In this document: positions 58,219-64,000 of the stretch, piece by piece
Numbering within the stretch: position 1 is the first letter of the stretch
Layout: each line of letters opens with the position of its first letter
Origin: Homoserinimonas sp. OAct 916
Lineage (GTDB): Bacteria; Actinomycetota; Actinomycetes; Actinomycetales; Microbacteriaceae
Reading direction: 5' to 3'
DNA: 64,000 bases
Assembly: GCF_003260275.1 (NCBI RefSeq)
Contig: NZ_QJHB01000004.1
Span: 124,001 to 188,000 of the forward strand
Notes under the pieces: generated by a model
Seen by the model: only the letters and a program-made list of their open reading frames with translations
Databases searched by the model: none
Told to the model about the DNA's origin: nothing
Position numbers and translations under genes: made by a program

Positions 58219-59406
58219 CTACGCGTCGACACGTTTGATCAGCGCGGCAAGAGCCTGGCCTCCACCGATGCACATCGTGACGATGCCGTATTCAAGTTCG
58301 CGGCGCTGCAGATCAAGGGCGAGCCGCAGCGTCAGGATCGCGCCCGTCGCCCCGACCGGATGCCCGAGTGCAATCGCACCGCCGTACGGGTTCGTGCGCT
58401 CCGGGTCGAGGCCGGCATCCCTGATCACCGCCACCGCCTGGGCGGCGAATGCCTCGTTCAGTTCGACGCTGCCGATGTCGGCGGGGGTCAGGCCGGTCTC
58501 GGCGAACAGCTTCGTGAGGGCCAGCGTGGGAGCGTATCCCATCAGCTCGGGTTCCATGGCTGCCGTGGTCACGTATTCGAGGGTGGCCAGTCCGGTCAGC
58601 CCCCGCTCTCGCGCGGTGCTCTCGCGCATCAGCACGACGGCCCCGGCACCGTCATTGATTCCGGAGGCATTTCCGGCGGTCACCGTGCCGTCGGCGGCGA
58701 AGACCGCACGCAGGCCAGCCAAAGTTTCCAGCGTCGTGTCGGGTCGCGGGTGCTCATCCACGTTCACCTGGATCGGGCGCCGGCCCGCAGTGGTCACCTC
58801 GACGATCTCCTCGGCGAACGCAGCCCGCGCTGCATCCGTCGACGCCCGCCTCTGGCTCTCCAACGCGAACGCATCCTGGTCAGCCCGGGACACCCCGTAC
58901 TTCGCGGCAACGTTCTCGGCGGTGACGCCCATGTGCTTGTTGCTGAACGGGTCGGTCAGCATCGCCACTGTTCCGTCGACGAGGGCCCGGTCGCCGAGCC
59001 GATCGTTGAAGCGGGCGTTGAAGTCGTAGAACGGCATCCGCGACATGTTCTCGTCGCCGCCGGCGAGCACGATGTCGGTGCCTCCCCAGGTCAGCTGCAT
59101 CGCTCCCGACCAGATCGCCTGCAGGCCACTGCCGCACAGGCGATTGACCGTGTACGCGGGCGTGCGGATGGGCAGGCCCGCCTCCAGGGTGACCCGCCTG
59201 GCGTTATAGGCATCCGGTCCGACCTGGCCGATGCAGCCCATGATCACCTCGTCGATGTCGTCGGCGCCCACCCCTGAACGCTTCAGTGCCTCAACGCTCG
59301 CCTGCCCGCCCAGAACGTGCGCCGGGGTATCACGGAAGACGCCGCCGAAACTGCCGATCGGGGTGCGGGCGCCGTTCACGATCACGATCTTGTCGTCGGG
59401 GTTCAT
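58219..59406 (-). CDS. Thiolase (acetyl-CoA C-acyltransferase)
   Basis: 395 residues from ATG 59406 (AAGGAG, 7 nt). Catalytic residues: Cys91 in TVNRLCGSGLQAI, His in ALGHPVGATGA and the second Cys in VTMCIGGGQALA; NEAFAAQAVAV is also present. The earlier in-frame start at 59598 is not credible. Either degradative or biosynthetic; the neighbouring CoA ligase, MaoC and crotonase remnant favour degradation of an acyl-CoA. Confidence 0.95.
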   Translation of the reverse strand: MNPDDKIVIVNGARTPIGSFGGVFRDTPAHVLGGQASVEALKRSGVGADDIDEVIMGCIGQVGPDAYNARRVTLEAGLPIRTPAYTVNRLCGSGLQAIWSGAMQLTWGGTDIVLAGGDENMSRMPFYDFNARFNDRLGDRALVDGTVAMLTDPFSNKHMGVTAENVAAKYGVSRADQDAFALESQRRASTDAARAAFAEEIVEVTTAGRRPIQVNVDEHPRPDTTLETLAGLRAVFAADGTVTAGNASGINDGAGAVVLMRESTARERGLTGLATLEYVTTAAMEPELMGYAPTLALTKLFAETGLTPADIGSVELNEAFAAQAVAVIRDAGLDPERTNPYGGAIALGHPVGATGAILTLRLALDLQRRELEYGIVTMCIGGGQALAALIKRVDA

Positions 59407-59424
59407 AACGTTTCTCCTTCGTCG

Positions 59425-59441
59425 GTGCGAACGTTGCGCAC
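59425..59441. promoter_or_regulatory. Near-palindrome upstream of thiolase gene
   Basis: GTGCGAACGTTGCGCAC has 5-bp outer arms (GTGCG/CGCAC) around AACGTTG, 19 bp before the thiolase ATG, close to the SD. Candidate operator for the adjacent GntR regulator. Confidence 0.4.
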
Positions 59442-59598
59442 ATTGGCAATTTCTTGAGACTGCTCTGCTTGGTTTCATCCCACATCGGGGTGGTTGCCGC
59501 TCCGGATTTCTGTCCGCATCGTTCTGCCAAGCAGGGTCAGGAAGATGCTCACCGCTCCCGGCTCGCTCCGGTCGGTCAGGTCCCTTCCGAAGCATCAC

Positions 59599-59628
59599 GG
59601 CTCATCGGCTCAAGGCTCATCGGTTCAG
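59599..59628. repeat. 15-bp direct duplication
   Basis: GGCTCATCGGCTCAA and GGCTCATCGGTTCAG lie in tandem just downstream of the GntR gene; another of the gene-end duplications seen in this window. Confidence 0.75.
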
Positions 59629-59632
59629 ACAA

Positions 59633-60445
59633 TCAGTCCCCGACAGCACTCTCGTCGCCGTCACCATAGGCAGAATTGAGCTTGGCCAGGTGCGATTGCA
59701 TCGCCGACGACGCCCCTGCGCTGTCTCCCGCCTCAATTCGGGAGAGGATCTCATGGTGGTCCTCATTGACACTTTTCCAGAACGCCTCACCCATATCGCC
59801 GGGCGATATACGAGCTTGGAGCACTCGAAAGACCGGTTCAGTCATGACTCCGAGAAGCCTGTTGTCCGCGGCTTCAACTACGATTCCATGGAAGTTGCGG
59901 TGATCGCGGAATTTCGGTCCGCGGCCCCTGGTCTGCTTTTCGCGAGCAACCATGACCCGCATCTCATCAATGTGATGCTGCTCGTGCCGAAGGGCAGCCA
60001 GGCCAGCAGCGGGAACCTCGAGAAGTTCTCGTGCCTCGAGCAGGTTCACCAGAGAGATATCATCGGCACCTGACATCAGCCCCAGGCTCGTTTCGAGGTA
60101 GTCACTGACTTGGTCGAACTGAATCCGCGAGACAAAAGTGCCGCCGGTGGTTCCGCGGGTCGTCTGAATCAGGTCACGGGATGCGAGGACGCGGAGCGCC
60201 TCACGAACAGTACTGCGACTCACGCCAAAGATCTCGGCCAGCTCGAACTCAGGGGGGAGCCGGTCGCCGGACCCGAGTGACCCCGCAAGAATCAAGTCAC
60301 GCAACTGGTCGGCCACCTGCTGGTAGGCGGGCTGAACCTTCTTGACCTGCGAACCGTAAAGGTTTTGAAGAGCGTTTGAACGGGCTGTCAGAACATGACC
60401 CCTGATTGCGTCACCATTGGTCTTGGGATCCACGTGCTGTCTCAC
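59633..60445 (-). CDS. GntR-family regulator with FCD domain
   Basis: About 270 residues if started at GTG 60445; GTG 60433 is also possible. HTH: AYQQVADQLRDLILAGSLGSGDRLPPEFELAEIFGVSRSTVREALRVLASRDLI, then GGTFVSRI and an FCD domain (LLEARELLEVPAAGLAALRHEQ, DHRNFHGIVVEAADN, VNEDHHEILSRIEAGDS). Situated inside the acyl-CoA cluster, it likely controls it. Its promoter has three CGTAC motifs (60469-60488). Distinct from the regulator at 6 kb. Confidence 0.92.
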   Translation of the reverse strand: MRQHVDPKTNGDAIRGHVLTARSNALQNLYGSQVKKVQPAYQQVADQLRDLILAGSLGSGDRLPPEFELAEIFGVSRSTVREALRVLASRDLIQTTRGTTGGTFVSRIQFDQVSDYLETSLGLMSGADDISLVNLLEARELLEVPAAGLAALRHEQHHIDEMRVMVAREKQTRGRGPKFRDHRNFHGIVVEAADNRLLGVMTEPVFRVLQARISPGDMGEAFWKSVNEDHHEILSRIEAGDSAGASSAMQSHLAKLNSAYGDGDESAVGD

Positions 60446-60466
60446 TTTTCTTCGCCGAGGGAACGT

Positions 60467-60549
60467 ACAACCCGTACACAGTTCGTACGCCGCACTGCGG
60501 GCCAGATTAGCGCACTACTGCGCCCGCCTGCCCCAGGCGCACTGTGCGC
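60467..60549. promoter_or_regulatory. GntR promoter region with repeated CGTAC and a palindrome
   Basis: Within 60467-60490 the sequence GAACGTACAACCCGTACACAG TTCGTACG, given here in two parts, carries three CGTAC at 9-11 bp spacing. A 13-bp palindrome GCGCAC-T-GTGCGC (60537-60549) follows the acyl-CoA ligase stop on the same strand and may be its terminator. Confidence 0.45.
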
Positions 60550-60578
60550 GATCAACTGATGCCGTCCTCGCCCGGGCG

Positions 60579-62129
60579 TCATGCCGGCCAATAGGCGGCG
60601 GTTGCGCTCGCGGACGTGTAGTCATCGCGGATCGTGCGCTTGAGGATCTTTCCGCCAGAGTTGCGCGGCAAGCTGTCCACGAGGTACCACTCCCGTGGCA
60701 CCTTGTACTTCGCGACGCGATCGTGCACGAATGCGATCAGTTCGTCCTTGTCGCAGGTCGCTCCTGGGCGGCTGACCATGAAGGCGACAATGCGTTCGCC
60801 GTACACCTCATCGGGCACCCCGATAACCGCCACGTCGTCGATGGTGTCGAACTGAACGATGACCTCCTCGATCTCGCGCGGGAAGATATTGACGCCTCCG
60901 GCGATGATCATGTCTTTCTTCCGGTCGACAATGGAGATGAAGCCGTCTTCATCACGCACAGCAATATCACCGACGGTGAAGAACCCCTCGTCGTCGTAAC
61001 CCGCGCGAGTGGCCTCCTCGTTCTTCAGGTAGCCGCCGAGCAAGAGCGGCGAGCGAGCGTAGAGTTCGCCGGGAACCCCAGGGGGCACCAGATTCCCGTC
61101 GTCGTCGACGAGCTTTACCTCATTCATGAGCCAGGGTTTCCCCACACTGCCGGCCCGCTCCAGGGCAAACTCGGGTCGGAGGTTGGTCACGATAGAACAC
61201 TCCGTGGACCCATACACCTCATGGACCCCTACGCCGGGGAATGCCCCCAAAACCCAGATCTTGAGTGCGACAGGAAGTGCGGCGGCGTTGAAGTACAGCG
61301 TGTCAAGCGCGGAAAGGTCATAGTTCTTTGCTGGTTCCTCACACACTCGACGGATCTGCTGGGCGTGGGTGGGAACCAGGAACACCGTGTTGCACTTGTC
61401 GTCAACCATCATGCGTAGGAAGACCTCAGGGTTCCACTTCCGCAGAATCGACACTGAACCGCCCATGAACAGATTGCCGTAGCTGAACGCGAATCCCGCG
61501 CCGTGGTAGAGCGGAGACACTGCGATCGTGTGGCGTCCCGGTCCATAGCCGTACTCCAGTGCAGCGCAGTAGAGGGTGAGCACACGTCCACGGTGAGTCA
61601 ACACGACGCCCTTGGGCTGACCAGTCGTTCCCGACGTGTAGGTGATGCAGAACGCGTCCCTCTCGTCTACCTCGGCCACGGGGTCTGCAACGTCACCGGA
61701 ATCGATGAACGCCTCGTAGTCTTCACCGGACTCACCGCCGAAACTCACCACCAGGTCGACGACGGAAAAAAGTGACCCGGCATTGTCGCGCAGCTCGTCC
61801 TCGAGCACCAGCACCCTCGCCTCCGAATGTTCCACGATGTACTTGTTCTCGGCCGCGTTGTTCCTCGAGTTCAACGGCACCATCACGATTCCAGCCTTCG
61901 CCAGGCCAGCCGAGATCTCGAAGTACTCTGCACGGTTGCCCGCCAGCAGCGCGACCCTGTCGCCCTGCTTGATACCACGCGACAGAAGTGCCTGGGCAAA
62001 GCGATTGGAGCGCTCATCAACTTCGGCGAAAGTAAAAGTGCGCTCGCCATCGATGACTGCGGTCTGATCCGGGGTGTTTCGACCGAATTCGCGAATCCCG
62101 CTGGCCATGTTCAACTGGATGTCTCTCAC
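60579..62129 (-). CDS. Acyl-CoA ligase (AMP-binding)
   Basis: 516 residues from GTG 62129, which overlaps the MaoC stop as GTGA. ANL motifs: TYTSGTTGQPKGVVLTHRG, VHEVYGSTECSIVTNLRPE, GFFTVGDIAVRDEDGFISIVDRKKDMIIAGGVNIFPREIEE and catalytic Lys in PRNSGGKILKR. It activates the organic acid that feeds this cluster. Substrate unknown; the cupin, hydrolase and MaoC neighbours suggest a catabolic acid rather than a housekeeping fatty acid. Confidence 0.94.
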   Translation of the reverse strand: MRDIQLNMASGIREFGRNTPDQTAVIDGERTFTFAEVDERSNRFAQALLSRGIKQGDRVALLAGNRAEYFEISAGLAKAGIVMVPLNSRNNAAENKYIVEHSEARVLVLEDELRDNAGSLFSVVDLVVSFGGESGEDYEAFIDSGDVADPVAEVDERDAFCITYTSGTTGQPKGVVLTHRGRVLTLYCAALEYGYGPGRHTIAVSPLYHGAGFAFSYGNLFMGGSVSILRKWNPEVFLRMMVDDKCNTVFLVPTHAQQIRRVCEEPAKNYDLSALDTLYFNAAALPVALKIWVLGAFPGVGVHEVYGSTECSIVTNLRPEFALERAGSVGKPWLMNEVKLVDDDGNLVPPGVPGELYARSPLLLGGYLKNEEATRAGYDDEGFFTVGDIAVRDEDGFISIVDRKKDMIIAGGVNIFPREIEEVIVQFDTIDDVAVIGVPDEVYGERIVAFMVSRPGATCDKDELIAFVHDRVAKYKVPREWYLVDSLPRNSGGKILKRTIRDDYTSASATAAYWPA

Positions 62130-62551
62130 TGGGCGTCAGCCTCTTCCTTCTGGTTCATCAGCATCACCGCGTGAGCCTCGGCAACACGCGTGTTCTGCCC
62201 GTCGAATACGGTCCAGCTGTAGTTCTGGATCAGTTTTCCGCCACTCGTCTCATGCGCGTCGGTGGGCACCAGTTCCACGGACAGCGTCGACCCCTCCGTC
62301 ACCATCTGGAGAAACCGAACTTCTCTGAGCTCGACCAGGGCGATTGCGTGGTCAAGAGCGCCTGACTGCTCCAGGAGCCCACCCATGAGGAGCAGGATAC
62401 CTTGACCAGGCAGGGGTGCCGACTCGCCTGCGGCCTGTTGCGCCAACGTGGGGTTGAACAGCGGATGCGTGTACCCACCGATCTTCACAATCGACTCGAT
62501 AAGCTCCGCCGTGATCTCAACCGAGCCGGTTCTAATACGCGCTGCTGACAT
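62126..62551 (-). CDS. MaoC-like hotdog dehydratase/thioesterase
   Basis: 141 residues from ATG 62551 with GGGGGAG 6 nt upstream. ELIESIVKIGGYTHPLFNPTLAQQ resembles the MaoC hydratase motif (IGGYTHPLFN, with a His but an Asn-Pro in place of the full D..H pattern), then GQGILLLMGGLLEQSG and EVRFLQMVTEGSTLSVEL typical of hotdog proteins. Hydratase or thioesterase; the missing Asp makes activity uncertain. Coupled to the CoA ligase by a GTGA overlap. Confidence 0.85.
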   Translation of the reverse strand: MSAARIRTGSVEITAELIESIVKIGGYTHPLFNPTLAQQAAGESAPLPGQGILLLMGGLLEQSGALDHAIALVELREVRFLQMVTEGSTLSVELVPTDAHETSGGKLIQNYSWTVFDGQNTRVAEAHAVMLMNQKEEADAQ

Positions 62552-62648
62552 CAGTGTCTCCCCCGCTCGGCTCGCGCTCGTCAACGAATGCCCGGTAGCC
62601 CTCCCGGGCGTCGGGCACATTCTCGGCCCTCCGGTCCATGGCGCTCAT
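62532..62648 (-). pseudogene. Remnant of an enoyl-CoA hydratase gene
   Basis: A 38-codon frame begins with an ATG overlapping the hydrolase stop (ATGA) and reads MSAMDRRAENVPDAREGYRA then FVDEREPSGG, ending 20 bp inside the MaoC gene. The PDAREGYRAFVDERE part is what crotonase C-termini look like. Translation initiation has been kept but the catalytic body is missing, consistent with an internal deletion that preserved coupling. Confidence 0.6.
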
Positions 62649-63442
62649 CGGGACAGCTCCCGGGCGAACGAGAGTAGACGACCAGCGAATTCCTCGGGAG
62701 CACGAAGGTGGGGCTGACCCTCGAGGTCGTTCATAATGGACAACCGGGCCTGCTTGGCCAACTTCATGGCCGTGTCGTCAAAGGCAGCAAGCATGTCGTA
62801 CTCCGCATCGAGCAGCAGAACAGGTACGTCCAGCGCCGCGAGGGGCTCAGCCGGGTTGTGGCGGAAAGCCGCCTGATAGCCCCACGCATAGCGGTCAGCA
62901 ACACGCAGCAGTTCGACACAGGCGATGTGCAGCATCTCGTCGCTCAGTCCCGGCCAGATTCGACGATACCGCTCCACCGCCCAGTCGAATTGAGCGCCCT
63001 TCCCATCCATGGGTATTTCCGGGTTCCAATTCGCCAAGAAATCGGCACGCTCCTGGTCGCTGAACAACGGCACTCCACTGAGGGAAACGCCTGAAACAGG
63101 CATGCGGTGCGCCATCTCAATCGCAATCGACGCCCCCGTGTGCACGCCGGCCAGGACCGGGCGGTCCATGCCGATCGAATCGGCTGCGCTGGCCAAGACA
63201 GCCGCGTAGTCAGGGATCTCATAGCCATCTGCCGGTGGCGGGTCAGAGGCGCCATAGCCCGGAGTGTCGAACGCAACGACCCGCGCATCTCGTCCGAGGA
63301 TGGCAACGACGTGTTCATACACCTTCGATGAGAGCGGCGACTCGTGGAGCAGCCCGATCCACGGACCGGAGTTTCCCGCGATGCGGTAGTGGACCTGACC
63401 CCACTCGCAGTCGACATACCCGCCGCGCACAGCAGTGCTCAC
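62645..63442 (-). CDS. Alpha/beta hydrolase with His at the nucleophile elbow
   Basis: 265 residues from GTG 63442 (GTGA overlap with the upstream cupin gene). Fold signatures: GLLHESPLSSKVYEHVVAILG oxyanion region, FDTPGYGASD, elbow LAGVHTGASIAIEMA, acid in LLLDAEYDML and His in GQPHLRAPEEFA. The elbow reads G-V-H-T-G, so His replaces the usual Ser nucleophile while Asp and His remain. This suggests a non-classical reaction or a conserved variant subgroup. Part of the acyl-CoA cluster operon. Confidence 0.9.
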   Translation of the reverse strand: MSTAVRGGYVDCEWGQVHYRIAGNSGPWIGLLHESPLSSKVYEHVVAILGRDARVVAFDTPGYGASDPPPADGYEIPDYAAVLASAADSIGMDRPVLAGVHTGASIAIEMAHRMPVSGVSLSGVPLFSDQERADFLANWNPEIPMDGKGAQFDWAVERYRRIWPGLSDEMLHIACVELLRVADRYAWGYQAAFRHNPAEPLAALDVPVLLLDAEYDMLAAFDDTAMKLAKQARLSIMNDLEGQPHLRAPEEFAGRLLSFARELSR

Positions 63443-64000
63443 TGGAATCCACCGGCCTTGACGAGGATCTCGGCGTCTTCCGTGCAACTGAGCGTCGGCG
63501 CTGGTGCGCCGGCTGGGATGTGTACGAGTGAACACGCTCCCAGGCTTTGCCCATCGACTGTAACGGTGCCGCTTGTTGAGATCACGAACCGCTCGCGCGG
63601 AACCGTCTCGAGCTGAGTAGATGTTCCTTTCGGCAACGCGACCAGCACCGTAGCGGCTTCGGTGACCGCATTGCTGCTGAGCAGTTTGCTCGACAGTCGC
63701 GTCGAGCCGAGCCCGGTCACAGTGTCGTCATGCGGGCGCCACACCATGAAACGTGTCTCCGCGCGACGGACGTAGCCGCGCGGGCCGATGCCTGACGCGC
63801 CCTCGAACACCGGGTTGCTCCCGGCCTCGTGATCAGCGCGGACAACGCGTGAGACTCGTCCGCTGCCGTCGCCGGGCGATTCCCCTTCCATCATCAGGAT
63901 GCTCTCGAAGCCCTGCTCGCTCTTCGCCATGTGCACCCACCCCGGCGGCCGCCAGAAGTAGTCGCCACCGACGAAGCTGCCCTCGGCAGTGAGATGGACA
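63439..64000 (-). CDS. Cupin-domain protein, 5' end outside window
   Basis: 187 residues visible; the frame remains open to the edge. It contains LTAEGSFVGGDYFWRPPGWVHMAK, a cupin strand with the conserved PPG-x-x-H, and a second barrel near RFVISTSGTVTVDGQSLGACSLVHIPAGAP. Possibly a two-domain cupin dioxygenase or isomerase; metal ligands of the second half are not complete. Its TGA overlaps the hydrolase GTG, so the operon extends to the right of the window. Confidence 0.85.
   Translation of the reverse strand, partial: VHLTAEGSFVGGDYFWRPPGWVHMAKSEQGFESILMMEGESPGDGSGRVSRVVRADHEAGSNPVFEGASGIGPRGYVRRAETRFMVWRPHDDTVTGLGSTRLSSKLLSSNAVTEAATVLVALPKGTSTQLETVPRERFVISTSGTVTVDGQSLGACSLVHIPAGAPAPTLSCTEDAEILVKAGGFQ

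Overview
The window is high-G+C (roughly two-thirds GC) DNA whose gene content points to an actinobacterium, probably Microbacteriaceae or a close relative. Supporting signs are actinobacterial small proteins (a DUF4916 NUDIX protein, a C-terminal CPMCG zinc-ribbon peptide, a 45-residue Lys-rich basic protein), a HadA/HadB-type dehydratase pair beside murB, a Cds1-like PLP enzyme, long Lhr helicase, and many genes that start 6-7 nt after a TANNNT box with no Shine-Dalgarno, i.e. apparently leaderless. This placement is inference; no rRNA, tRNA, CRISPR array, transposase or phage gene was seen.

Region 1 (1-26.6 kb) is dominated by what looks like one regulon for uptake and breakdown of proline-type amino acids and peptides. 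It holds a FAD-dependent D-amino-acid/hydroxyproline oxidase (cut by the left edge), a LivKHMGF-type ABC importer, an FCD-domain GntR regulator, a proline racemase/4-hydroxyproline epimerase overlapping an ornithine-cyclodeaminase/mu-crystallin family reductase, and an operon of peptide ABC importer (SBP, fused double ATPase, two permeases), amidohydrolase (Xaa-Pro dipeptidase-like) and prolyl iminopeptidase-like hydrolase. A shared A+T-rich operator built on TAATATGTSAC lies in front of all five transcription units, including the regulator itself. Housekeeping genes are interspersed: SprT-like protein, nadE, pentapeptide protein, FKBP lipoprotein and a leucyl aminopeptidase. A FdhF/YdeP-type molybdopterin oxidoreductase closes the region, next to a decayed DUF6457-like sequence.

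Region 2 (26.9-47.3 kb) is mostly core metabolism and nucleic-acid work: DUF427, ComB-like, aquaporin, a DEAD-box RNA helicase behind a leader with four clean hairpins, GNAT, NUDIX, esterase, a baeRF-like protein, a 1677-residue Lhr helicase, YbaK, Nei, an acyl-CoA ligase, HEAT protein, murB and a HadAB pair.

Region 3 (47.4-58.2 kb) begins with the most unusual locus: a 26-codon gene with perfect SD, consensus promoter, four consecutive inverted repeats over and upstream of that promoter, and its own terminator. It is followed by a nucleoside hydrolase, an APC permease plus YtcJ-like amidohydrolase, a zinc-ribbon peptide, VOC protein, BASS transporter, CaiB/BaiF CoA-transferase with divergent LysR, and a Cds1-like enzyme.

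Region 4 (58.2-64 kb) is an acyl-CoA catabolic cluster: thiolase, GntR regulator, acyl-CoA ligase, MaoC protein, a remnant of an enoyl-CoA hydratase, an alpha/beta hydrolase with His at the nucleophile elbow, and a cupin protein that runs off the right edge.

A genome-scale feature is the density of short tandem repeats in spacers (including 14 perfect copies of a heptamer, and several arrays that copy the 3' end and stop codon of the adjacent gene), plus two different dispersed palindromic repeat families, each present twice.
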